From contig JBFWIL010000029.1 of the NCBI GenBank assembly GCA_050256015.1, positions 1 to 17,028 on the forward strand: a stretch of 17,028 nucleotides of DNA. Direction: 5' to 3'. A program made the translations under genes and the position numbers. Position 1 is the first letter of the stretch; each line of letters begins with the position of its first letter. Origin of the DNA: JBFWIL01 sp050256015 (GTDB lineage Bacteria > Bacteroidota > Bacteroidia > Bacteroidales > Prolixibacteraceae). This document shows, in pieces, positions 6,343 through 13,988 of this stretch. The notes beneath the pieces were generated by a model. That model saw only the letters and a program-made list of their open reading frames with translations. It ran no database searches and was not told where the DNA came from.

Positions 6343-9300
6343 ATGTTCAGGAGATTTATAGAACGCCCGATTCTTTCATCGGTCATATCCATTATCATTG
6401 TCATTTTGGGGATACTGGGACTGATCTCCCTTCCTATTGAACAATACCCGGATATCGCCCCGCCCACTGTACTGGTAAGGGCTACCTATACCGGGGCCAA
6501 TGCCGAAACCGTGCTGAAGAGCGTGGTCACACCCATCGAGGAGCAGATCAACGGGGTTGAGGACATGATCTACATGACTTCCACCTCCAGTAATGACGGA
6601 ACAGGGGAGATTAATGTCTATTTCAAAACCGGGACTGATCCGGATATGGCCGCAGTGAATGTACAGAACCGGGTAGCCCTGGCCAACAGCCAGTTGCCTT
6701 CGGAAGTGACCCGTGCGGGGATCATGACGGTTAAACGTTCGCCCAGTATCCTGATTGTCTTTTCATTATACAGTGAAAACGGCGAATATGACGAAACATT
6801 CGTCACCAACTATGCCCAGATCAATGTCGTCCCCCGGATCAAGCGGGTGAACGGGGTTGGTGAAGCTTATGTTTTCGGATCCAAGGATTATTCCATGCGC
6901 ATCTGGCTGAAGCCGGACGTTATGGCTGCCTATAAGCTGATCCCTTCCGATGTGACGGCAGCTCTGGAAGACCAGAACCTGGAGGCTGCGCCGGGCCGTC
7001 TCGGCCAGATGAATGATCAGAGCTACGAATATATTCTGAAATACAAGGGACGTCTGGAACAGCCTGCTGAATTTGAAAATATCGTCATTAAGGCTGATGC
7101 GAACGGAAATGTTCTGCGGCTGAGGGATGTCGCCCGGGTGGAACTGGATGCCCTGGACTACAGTACTACCGGCTCATCCATGGGCCAGCCCGGTGTTGCC
7201 GTCGCTGTTTTCCAGACCGCCGGATCCAATGCCAGGGATGTGATTAATAATTGTAAAGACGTCTTGAACGAAGCCTCCAAATCCTTTCCTCAGGGGATGA
7301 AATATGAATTCATGATGGATTCCAATGAATTTCTGGATGCCTCCATCAATAAAGTTATTCATACCCTTTTGGAAGCGTTCATCCTCGTATTTATTGTCGT
7401 GTTTATTTTCCTTCAGAACTTCCGTACCACGCTTATCCCGCTTCTTTCCGTGCCGGTATCCATCGTGGGGACATTCTTTTTCCTGAATCTTTTCGGGCTC
7501 ACCATTAACCTGCTGACCCTGTTCGCACTGGTGCTGGCCATCGGGATCGTGGTGGACGATGCCATTGTGGTGGTGGAGGCGGTCCATGCCAAGCTGGAGC
7601 AGGGAACAAAAACGGCCAAGGCAGCGGCTGTTTCGGCCATGGGCGAGATCTCGGGAGCCATTGTTTCCATCACCCTGGTCATGGCAGCCGTGTTTGTTCC
7701 GGTAACCTTTATCACGGGGTCGTCCGGCGTGTTTTACAAAAATTTCGGGATCACGCTGGCTATAGCTATTGTTATTTCGGCAGTTAATGCTTTGACATTA
7801 AGCCCGGCGCTTTGCGCAATCTTCCTGAAGCCGCACCAAGATGAGGACGGGAATCATAAGAAAGGGGTACTGCAGCGTTTTTACGGTTATTTTAATATCG
7901 CCTTCGGGGCCATGACCCAAAAATACAGGAAAGTGACCGGATTCTTCGTGAACCGGAAAATCCTGGCTGCGGGAATTATCGTTGTTTTTGCCTTTATCCT
8001 GGTACTGCTGATGAAAACCACCCCCTCCGGGTTTATTCCCGATGAAGATGCCGGTAAACTGATGGTTGACATTTCCATGCCCCCGGCTACCTCCCTGGAA
8101 AAAACCCGGGAAGTGGTTGAAAAAGTGGACCGGATCCTGACCAATGCGCCGGAAGTAAAAAGCCGGACCACGATCAACGGTTATTCGCTGATCAGCGGGG
8201 CAGGAAGTTCCTACGGAACAATAATATGTGCCCTGCAACCCTTCGAAGAACGGGAAGGAGAAGGGCAGGATCTGACCAGTGTGATCGGCAAGCTGCAGCA
8301 GAAAACCGCCGGTATTAAAGAGGCGAATATTCTTTTTATACAACCCCCCATGGTTACCGGTTTTGGTCTCTCCGGCGGGTTTGAAATGAAGCTGCAGGAT
8401 AAAACCGGGGGTGATGTCAAGAAGTTCGAACAGATCAGTAACCAGTTCCTGGCCCGGCTGAACCAACGTCCGGAGATCCGGTATGCCTATACCTCATTCA
8501 GCACCCGGTTTCCCCAGTACCGGATCGATGTGAATGCGGCACGCTGTGCGCAGTCCGGCCTGGGCGTTAGCACGGTTTTATCAGCCCTGCAGGGGTATAT
8601 CGGCGGGTATTACGCCTCCGACTTCAACCGCTTCGGGAAGCAGTACCGGGTCATGATGCAGGCCTCGCCCGAATACCGGGGAAATCCCGAGGACCTGAAC
8701 CAGATGTTTGTCCGTACCGGGAACGGGGAAATGGCTCCCATAGCTGAATTCATGACTTTAACAAGAGTGTACGGGCCGGAAGCGATGACGCGTTTTAATC
8801 TGTATACTTCCATCGAAGTAACTGGAGCCCAGAACCCGGGCTACAGTACCGGGGATGCCATTAACGCCATCCGGGAAGTTACTGACAGGACGCTGCCGAT
8901 GGGGTACGGGTACGAATTCTCCGGCCTGACAAGGGAAGAGGTCACTGCCGGCAGCCAGTTTGTCTATATCATTATTCTTTGCGTGATCTTTGTGTATTTT
9001 CTGCTGGCGGCCCAGTATGAAAGTTTCCTCATGCCGTTATCCATCCTGTTCTCTTTACCGGTCGGTATTGCCGGCTCCTTTATCTTTGCACGTTTGATAG
9101 GCGTTTCCAACAACATTTATTTCCAGATCTCGCTGATCATGCTGATCGGCCTGCTGGGCAAAAATGCGATCCTGATCGTCGAGTATGCCCTGCAGCGCAG
9201 GCATGCGGGCATGACCATTGCTCAGTCGGCTATTGAGGGGGCTACCGCCCGTTTGCGCCCGATCCTGATGACTTCGATCGCCTTTATTGTCGGCCTGCTT

Positions 9301-9492
9301 CCCTTGCTTGGCGGAGGTGTTAATGCCAACGGGAACCATGCGATCGGCATCGGCGCTATCGGAGGCATGCTTGTGGGCACCTTTGTCGGCATCCTGGTAA
9401 TACCGGCCATGTATGTGATTTTCCAGATTCTCCAGGAAAAAGTAAAAAAAGTAGAGACAGAGGAAATTTCCAATCTCAACACCCTTGAATAA
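6343..9492 (+). CDS. RND multidrug efflux inner-membrane transporter, AcrB/HAE1 type
   Basis: The proton-driven trimeric pump of a tripartite RND system. Its length, 1049 residues, equals that of AcrB. An N-terminal transmembrane helix (about 9-30) is followed by a porter loop starting LPIEQYPDIAPPTV, helices 2-6 (about 335-490), a seventh helix (about 540-560) before the second porter loop (GFIPDEDAG), and helices 8-12 (about 870-1035). The proton-relay residues are intact: D405 and D406 in GIVVDDAIVVVEA, K940 in LLGKNAILIVEYA and R970 in ARLRPILMT, matching AcrB D407/D408/K940/R971. This places it in the hydrophobe/amphiphile efflux-1 branch and not among heavy-metal pumps. The gene sits between its adaptor and its outer-membrane partner. 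Confidence 0.97.
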   Translation: MFRRFIERPILSSVISIIIVILGILGLISLPIEQYPDIAPPTVLVRATYTGANAETVLKSVVTPIEEQINGVEDMIYMTSTSSNDGTGEINVYFKTGTDPDMAAVNVQNRVALANSQLPSEVTRAGIMTVKRSPSILIVFSLYSENGEYDETFVTNYAQINVVPRIKRVNGVGEAYVFGSKDYSMRIWLKPDVMAAYKLIPSDVTAALEDQNLEAAPGRLGQMNDQSYEYILKYKGRLEQPAEFENIVIKADANGNVLRLRDVARVELDALDYSTTGSSMGQPGVAVAVFQTAGSNARDVINNCKDVLNEASKSFPQGMKYEFMMDSNEFLDASINKVIHTLLEAFILVFIVVFIFLQNFRTTLIPLLSVPVSIVGTFFFLNLFGLTINLLTLFALVLAIGIVVDDAIVVVEAVHAKLEQGTKTAKAAAVSAMGEISGAIVSITLVMAAVFVPVTFITGSSGVFYKNFGITLAIAIVISAVNALTLSPALCAIFLKPHQDEDGNHKKGVLQRFYGYFNIAFGAMTQKYRKVTGFFVNRKILAAGIIVVFAFILVLLMKTTPSGFIPDEDAGKLMVDISMPPATSLEKTREVVEKVDRILTNAPEVKSRTTINGYSLISGAGSSYGTIICALQPFEEREGEGQDLTSVIGKLQQKTAGIKEANILFIQPPMVTGFGLSGGFEMKLQDKTGGDVKKFEQISNQFLARLNQRPEIRYAYTSFSTRFPQYRIDVNAARCAQSGLGVSTVLSALQGYIGGYYASDFNRFGKQYRVMMQASPEYRGNPEDLNQMFVRTGNGEMAPIAEFMTLTRVYGPEAMTRFNLYTSIEVTGAQNPGYSTGDAINAIREVTDRTLPMGYGYEFSGLTREEVTAGSQFVYIIILCVIFVYFLLAAQYESFLMPLSILFSLPVGIAGSFIFARLIGVSNNIYFQISLIMLIGLLGKNAILIVEYALQRRHAGMTIAQSAIEGATARLRPILMTSIAFIVGLLPLLGGGVNANGNHAIGIGAIGGMLVGTFVGILVIPAMYVIFQILQEKVKKVETEEISNLNTLE

Positions 9493-9520
9493 TGCATTAC
9501 AGGAAAAACGAATACAGATT

Positions 9521-10912
9521 ATGAGAACGATTCTATTCAAAAATACCATCCTGGTTACAGGGATAGCAGCAATGCTGCTGTCCTGTAATTCCACCAGGCA
9601 TTTTCATAAGGAAACGGTCGATACCGAAAATCTTTACGGTGATACGGTCGCTGACGATTCAACAACGATGGCCGATACTCCCTGGCAGGAGCTATTTGCC
9701 GATCCCTATTTGCAGGATCTGATCAGTGAAGGGCTGGATAATAACCCCGACCTTCAAATCGCTGTTTATCAGGTAATGGAGGCCGAGGCTTATTTCTCGC
9801 AAAGCAAAGCTTCTTTTTATCCGACCCTGGACGTGGGAGCGACAGCAGCTTACGTTCGCAACTCGAAAGACCTTTATCCTGCCGGGCCCCGTGATTATGA
9901 AGATTACCAGCTGGCGGCCCAGTCCAGTTGGGAAGTGGATATCTGGGGTAAATTGCGGAGTTCCAAACGGGCTGCCTACGGCGACCTGCTGGCAAGCGAT
10001 GCCGGAAAGAAGGTTGTGCAAACGCGCCTGGTAGCCAATATCGCTTCCGCTTACTATACCCTGATGGCGCTCGACGACCAGCTTGCCGTAACCCGGCAAA
10101 CGGTAAAAAACTACATTGACCTGGTTGAGACGATGAAGGCATTAAAGGAAAACGGTCAGGTGACGGGTGCCGCCGTGGTGCAAACCGAGGCCAACCTTCA
10201 TGCAGCCGAAGTCTCCATCCCTGATCTGGAACAACAGATCCGTGAAACACAAAACACGCTTTGTATCTTGTTGGGACGCACTCCCGGTAACATTGAACGG
10301 GGAGCGCTGGAAGACCAGAAAAAGGTTGCCCTGCTTCAAACAGGCGTTCCTTCGCAGTTGCTGGACAACCGGCCTGATGTAATGCAGGCCGAATACCAGG
10401 TGATGAGCGCTTTTGAAATAACCCGCAACGCCCGTTCGTACTTTTACCCGGCACTGACCATCACGGCCTCGACCGGATTCGAGTCCGGGAAACTGCATGA
10501 ATTGCTTGATCCCGACCAGTTCATAGCCAATGTGCTTGGCGGACTGTCAGCTCCCCTTTTTAATAAACGGGCAAATGCCACCCGGTTGAAGGTATCCAGA
10601 GCCCAGCAGGAAGAAGCGCTGATCAACCTGCGGAATGTGCTGCTCACTGCAGGGCAGGAGGTGAACAATGCAATGGGGTCGTACGAATCGGCAGAAAAAA
10701 AGACCGTTTTCCGTCAGCAACAGTTGAATGCGCTGCAATTGTCTGTCGAATACACGGAAGAGTTGCTGACATACGGCTCGGCTGATTATACCGAAGTGCT
10801 TACCGCACGGCAAAGTTTGCTTGCAGCACAATTAAACGATGTAGATGACCGTTTACAACAGTTCAATGCCGTGGTGTCTCTTTACCGGGCGCTCGGAGGC
10901 GGCTGGAAGTAA
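9521..10912 (+). CDS. TolC/OprM-type outer-membrane efflux channel lipoprotein (NodT family)
   Basis: The outer-membrane exit duct of the tripartite pump. From ATG 9521 the protein has 463 residues. It has a lipoprotein signal ending in the lipobox MLLSC (C22), then two outer-membrane efflux protein repeats of coiled-coil helices and beta-strands. The conserved NRPDV motif between the repeats contains R284. A start 36 bases earlier (ATG 9485) would overlap the pump gene by 8 bases and place 12 extra residues before the signal peptide, so 9521 is preferred; it leaves a 28-base gap after the pump stop. The W.VDIWGKLR segment early in the mature part (about 135-145) is typical of the NodT group. 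It completes the pump and, being lipidated, should be anchored like OprM. Confidence 0.95.
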   Translation: MRTILFKNTILVTGIAAMLLSCNSTRHFHKETVDTENLYGDTVADDSTTMADTPWQELFADPYLQDLISEGLDNNPDLQIAVYQVMEAEAYFSQSKASFYPTLDVGATAAYVRNSKDLYPAGPRDYEDYQLAAQSSWEVDIWGKLRSSKRAAYGDLLASDAGKKVVQTRLVANIASAYYTLMALDDQLAVTRQTVKNYIDLVETMKALKENGQVTGAAVVQTEANLHAAEVSIPDLEQQIRETQNTLCILLGRTPGNIERGALEDQKKVALLQTGVPSQLLDNRPDVMQAEYQVMSAFEITRNARSYFYPALTITASTGFESGKLHELLDPDQFIANVLGGLSAPLFNKRANATRLKVSRAQQEEALINLRNVLLTAGQEVNNAMGSYESAEKKTVFRQQQLNALQLSVEYTEELLTYGSADYTEVLTARQSLLAAQLNDVDDRLQQFNAVVSLYRALGGGWK

Positions 10913-10972
10913 TTGGGAAGGATATATCCGTCAGTTTTCTGCTTGACCGTCTGTTATAACTATTTGCATTTG

Positions 10973-11536
10973 ATGGAATTCGTGCAATTTCTTGAAGAAC
11001 ATAATATTCCGGCAGCCTTGCTTGAAGAAATCGATCGGGTTTCAAGCAGGAAGAAAGTATTAAAGAATACGCAATTGCTTCTTCCGGGAGAATATTCGAA
11101 AAGAATTTTCTTTTTTGAAAAGGGACTTGCACGGATCCATTATTATCTGGAAGAAAAGGATGTTACACAATATTTTTTAAAAGAGAATGATGCTTACTGC
11201 TCTGTTGAGACTATCTTTTACGGTAAGCCGTCTCATTATGGTTTGGAATTACTTGAAGATAGCACCCTAAAGGTAATTGAATATGAAAAATTAGCTGATT
11301 ATATGGACCGTTCCGTTGATTTAAACCGGCTTATGCGGACGATGACGGTTAATACAATGCTTGCTTTCAGCGACAGAATAGACAGCATTCAGTTTCATTC
11401 GGCCCGGGAACGGTATAATTATATGGTCAAGAGACATCCTGATATCTTGTTGCGGGCCCCGTTAGGTCATATTGCTTCTTATCTTGGAATTACTCCCCAG
11501 ACGTTAAGTGTAATTCGTGCCGGCTCATGTAAATGA
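10973..11536 (+). CDS. Crp/Fnr-family transcriptional regulator
   Basis: A 187-residue protein with an N-terminal cyclic-nucleotide-binding-like beta-barrel (about 20-110), a long dimerisation helix (about 115-140) and a C-terminal winged helix-turn-helix (about 155-187, RAPLGHIASYLGITPQTLSVIR). This is the short Bacteroidota form of the family. These proteins often lack the cAMP-binding residues, and the phosphate-binding cassette is not recognisable here either, so the signal is unknown. In most relatives the recognition helix reads ETLSRIR; here the arginine position is V180, an unusual change that may alter DNA recognition. It starts 60 bases after the channel gene with no clear terminator between, so it may be the last gene of the efflux operon. 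The frame stays open upstream from a TTG at 10913, but ATG 10973 gives the family-typical N-terminus. Confidence 0.85.
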   Translation: MEFVQFLEEHNIPAALLEEIDRVSSRKKVLKNTQLLLPGEYSKRIFFFEKGLARIHYYLEEKDVTQYFLKENDAYCSVETIFYGKPSHYGLELLEDSTLKVIEYEKLADYMDRSVDLNRLMRTMTVNTMLAFSDRIDSIQFHSARERYNYMVKRHPDILLRAPLGHIASYLGITPQTLSVIRAGSCK

Positions 11537-11593
11537 GCAAAACAAGCACGGGGTATTTGTATAAAGTGGTGTTGTTTATTCCGGCAGACTGTT

Positions 11594-11613
11594 TTTTTAA
11601 GATAGCTTAAAAA
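11594..11613 (+). terminator. Weak AT-rich hairpin after the Crp-type gene
   Basis: TTTTTAAG (11594-11601) and CTTAAAAA (11606-11613) form an 8-base stem with a 4-base loop, 57 bases after the Crp-type stop. There is no GC clamp and no long T-tract after the stem, so termination would be poor. Confidence 0.25.
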
Positions 11614-11682
11614 TTATTATCAAAAGCTTTGCGAACTTTGAAATGCATGCAGCAACCATTAGGAATTAGGATTAAATTTAGA

Positions 11683-11781
11683 ATGAAAAAGAATCTCAGA
11701 ACGGTAAACTGGAATGTCACGGCCATGCAGGTTTTGCTACCTGCATGGCTTTTTGCCAGCTTAAAGAGAATAGGGTTATGA
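11683..11781 (+). CDS. 32-codon leader ORF overlapping the first DUF2582 start
   Basis: An ATG-initiated ORF of 32 codons with a basic N-terminus and a hydrophobic middle (VLLPAWLFASL). It ends in TGA at 11779-11781, overlapping the ATG of the DUF2582 gene as ATGA. The strong hairpin at 11722-11749 lies inside it, so a translating ribosome would melt the stem. That is the architecture of a translated leader coupled to a downstream gene. I recognise no family, and the ORF could be fortuitous. Confidence 0.35.
   Translation: MKKNLRTVNWNVTAMQVLLPAWLFASLKRIGL
11722..11754 (+). terminator. Strong terminator-like hairpin in the leader of the first DUF2582 gene
   Basis: GCCATGCAGG (11722-11731) and CCTGCATGGC (11740-11749) form a perfect 10-base stem with an 8-base loop, followed by five Ts (11750-11754). 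It is only 23 bases upstream of the ATG at 11778, so a functional terminator here would block the downstream gene unless controlled. CATGCAG also occurs at 11646-11652 and could pair with the right arm as an alternative. Either an attenuator or the terminator of an upstream transcript fits. Confidence 0.6.
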
Positions 11782-11975
11782 CTGTGTCACAAATTTTATC
11801 GAATGTACATAAAGTCCAGAAATATCTGGGCAAAAGAGGAGAAGTTTCGGTCGGTGAGTTAAGAAACCGGCTCAAGCTTGGCGAACAGGATGTTTGCCTT
11901 GCGTTGGGGTGGATGGCTTGTGAAAACAGAATCTATCTAAGAAAGTTTGATGATGAATTGTTCGTGATGACCTGA
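11778..11975 (+). CDS. Small winged helix-turn-helix protein, DUF2582 type (copy 1)
   Basis: A 65-residue protein consisting of one winged-helix domain of the DUF2582 type, with the signature DVCLALGWMACENRIYL (roughly residues 38-54). The ATG at 11778 is preferred over an in-frame ATG 33 bases earlier, because it gives the normal compact domain and the earlier one falls inside the hairpin. A purine-rich stretch (AAAGAGAATAGGG) precedes it. The function of DUF2582 proteins is not established; the fold suggests DNA or protein binding. It is a clear relative of the next small gene (12152-12355): both share DV..ALGW.A.E...Y. There is no obvious partner gene. Confidence 0.75.
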   Translation: MTVSQILSNVHKVQKYLGKRGEVSVGELRNRLKLGEQDVCLALGWMACENRIYLRKFDDELFVMT

Positions 11976-12007
11976 TTGGAGTCCGGTGGTTTTTCAAACA
12001 TATATAT

Positions 12008-12079
12008 AAACCTGGCAAATTACAGATTCAATTAAACTTTTCTTTTCACTTTCCATTTTTGCCAGGTTTTTCTTTTTTC
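12008..12079 (+). terminator. Long stem-loop with 12-base arms and T-rich tail
   Basis: AAACCTGGCAAA (12008-12019) and TTTGCCAGGTTT (12058-12069) are perfect 12-base inverted arms separated by a 38-base, mostly pyrimidine loop. A T-rich tail follows (TTTTCTTTTTT, ending about 12078). It starts 33 bases after the first DUF2582 stop and probably ends that transcript. The loop is far longer than in ordinary intrinsic terminators, so a stable small RNA or a protein-bound structure is possible. Confidence 0.6.
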
Positions 12080-12151
12080 AAACAGTGCTGACAAGAATAA
12101 GGTACCGGCCCACCTGTTCGGTTATGCTATTTGAATCAAAATTTGCATAAA

Positions 12152-12355
12152 ATGATTAAAAACAAGATTGGTATAAATGCCGGGAAAATCTGGCTATTCC
12201 TGGATCAGAACGGTGAAAGCAGTATTGCTGAAGTAATGAAATCGTTGGCAATGAGTAGTGCTGATGTCCGGATGGCATTGGGGTGGCTTGCACGAGAGGA
12301 TAAAGTCTATTTTTTTAATAAGAAAAACGGCTACGGGGTGGTACTGCAGCATTAA
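12152..12355 (+). CDS. Small winged helix-turn-helix protein, DUF2582 type (copy 2)
   Basis: A 67-residue winged-helix protein of the same DUF2582 type as the gene at 11778-11975. The conserved core reads SADVRMALGWLAREDKVYF. ATG 12152 is chosen; the frame also opens at a TTG 21 bases earlier, which would only add an unconserved tail. Similarity to copy 1 is clear over helix 3 and the wing but low elsewhere, so any duplication is old. It follows the long stem-loop by about 70 bases and lies 96 bases before the glycosyltransferase gene in the same direction. Its molecular role is unknown. Confidence 0.75.
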   Translation: MIKNKIGINAGKIWLFLDQNGESSIAEVMKSLAMSSADVRMALGWLAREDKVYFFNKKNGYGVVLQH

Positions 12356-12451
12356 GGCATTGATGCAATATCCATGATATCGGATTTTTGGCAGACAAAA
12401 GCCCGGTAATCGATTTTGTTTTGTTCTTCTGTTTTTTTGTTATCATTCATA

Positions 12452-13963
12452 ATGAACGCCTTTGTGAAGTACAGATTTCTTATAATTCTCGGTATTGATT
12501 TAATTCTGTTCGTTTTCCGGCTCAGTAGTGCACTGCATGACCCGATGCCTCTGAAAAGTGACGAAGCACAATACTGGTTGTGGTCCAGACATCTGGATTG
12601 GTCATATTATTCCAAACCCCCGCTGATTGCGTGGGTTAATTATCTTTCGACCATGCTGCTGGGAAATACCGTTATCGGAATCAGGATTAACGCTATGCTT
12701 ATCGGATTTATGCTTCCTCTTATCCATTATGCTCTTGCAAAGAGGCTGTTTCAAGATGAAAAAGTGATCTTCTGGTCGGTTATCGTCTTGTTTGTATTAC
12801 CTCACTATCATTTTATTTCAGGAATATTTATGACCGATTCCCTTGTCCTTTTGTTTTGGTCGTTAAACATGTTGCTGTGTTTATACGCCTTACAGAAGAA
12901 TAAATTAATTTACTGGGTTTTGTCGGGAGTCACCCTGGGGTTGGGAATAATCAGTAAATATACAATGATCTTATGGGTTCCGGTCTTTGTGCTTGTTGGC
13001 CTGATATGTAAAAGAAATCTGTTAAGGTTGTCCGGGTTCCGCCTTTCCCTTTTTATTGCTTTTCTCATTTGCTTGCCGGTTTTAATCTGGAATCTGTCAC
13101 AAGATTTTGTCGGAGCAAAGCATATTTTTGGATTGGCAGGAGCCTACAGACAACATGGAAACTGGGGGCGCTCCGTTGAGCGGATCATTGAATATGTAGG
13201 AGGCCAGATTTTGTGTATCTCACCCTTCTTTGTGCCGGCTTGTTACCGGGTATACAAAAAGTGGAAAAACAAGGAGTTAAACCCGGACCATCAGTCAATT
13301 GGTCTTCTTTTTGTCCCTTTGCTGGCCGTTTGGGCGTTTTTTCTGGTACTTTCAATACAAAAAAACGAGGTGAACTGGACATTTTTCGCATTTACTTCTC
13401 TTCCTCTGTTGATCGGATATTCCCTGGTCCGGTATTTTAACATGAAACAACGCCTGGTTTGTACAGGGATCACAGCTTTATTGGTTTTCATGATCCATTC
13501 TCCATGGATTTTTGACAGCCTGGGATTAACGAAAATGTATCCGCCGGAAATAGACATGTGCCGGAAACAGACTGCCTGGGACAAACTTGGGGGGAAAGTT
13601 ACAGACATTATGAAGGGGAAGAACAGTGATAATATTTTTATTTTCAGTGACAGTTACCATGTTGCTTCCGAGCTGTCATTTTACGTAGACGGCAACCCAC
13701 AAACATACTGTGTCAACAACGGACGAAGGATGAACCAGTTTGATATCTGGCCGGGAATTGATCAATTCGAAAACAAACAGTATGACGCCATATATGTAAG
13801 CTACAATCCATTACCTGAGTCAATAAGCATGTCTTCAGACGAGATCCGGTTTGTCAGTAAGCAGGAACGAATATACAGGGGTAAAAAGGTCAAAGCTGAT
13901 TTGAATATTTATTATTTGAAGAACTTTCACGCTATTGATGAAAAGCAGCCGACGAAGTTTTGA
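12452..13963 (+). CDS. GT39/ArnT-like integral membrane glycosyltransferase
   Basis: A 503-residue polytopic membrane protein of the PMT/ArnT superfamily (GT-C fold), which transfers a sugar from a polyprenyl-phosphate carrier to an acceptor on the outer face of the inner membrane. About eleven hydrophobic segments fill residues 8-370, followed by a soluble C-terminal region (about 375-503). The hallmark first loop is clear: D37-E38 then YWLWSRHLDWSYYSKPPL (41-58), with D37/E38 the expected metal or catalytic acids. The second-loop FMTD (D129) and ISKYT (167-171) motifs are also present. The acceptor (lipid A, surface glycan or protein) cannot be deduced. ATG 12452 is preferred to the in-frame TTG at 12416 because it places the first helix after a short basic segment. 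The gene converges with the GH127 gene, only 25 bases between stops. Confidence 0.9.
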   Translation: MNAFVKYRFLIILGIDLILFVFRLSSALHDPMPLKSDEAQYWLWSRHLDWSYYSKPPLIAWVNYLSTMLLGNTVIGIRINAMLIGFMLPLIHYALAKRLFQDEKVIFWSVIVLFVLPHYHFISGIFMTDSLVLLFWSLNMLLCLYALQKNKLIYWVLSGVTLGLGIISKYTMILWVPVFVLVGLICKRNLLRLSGFRLSLFIAFLICLPVLIWNLSQDFVGAKHIFGLAGAYRQHGNWGRSVERIIEYVGGQILCISPFFVPACYRVYKKWKNKELNPDHQSIGLLFVPLLAVWAFFLVLSIQKNEVNWTFFAFTSLPLLIGYSLVRYFNMKQRLVCTGITALLVFMIHSPWIFDSLGLTKMYPPEIDMCRKQTAWDKLGGKVTDIMKGKNSDNIFIFSDSYHVASELSFYVDGNPQTYCVNNGRRMNQFDIWPGIDQFENKQYDAIYVSYNPLPESISMSSDEIRFVSKQERIYRGKKVKADLNIYYLKNFHAIDEKQPTKF

Positions 13964-13988
13964 TTCCCGTTTCCTATTTTAATAAACT

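Noticed and set aside
7174..8466. Several antisense ORFs of 100-220 codons within the pump gene
   Set aside because: They are low-complexity, without domains, and mirror conserved codons of the RND transporter.
9485..9520. Upstream ATG for the outer-membrane channel gene, overlapping the pump gene
   Set aside because: It adds 12 residues before an otherwise textbook lipoprotein signal peptide, so ATG 9521 is preferred.
10920..10929. GGATATATCC palindrome after the channel gene
   Set aside because: Only 10 bases with no loop or T-tract; too short to call an operator or terminator.
10913..10972. TTG-initiated extension of the Crp-type gene starting right at the channel stop
   Set aside because: The extra 20 residues lack similarity to the family, and ATG 10973 gives the normal N-terminus.
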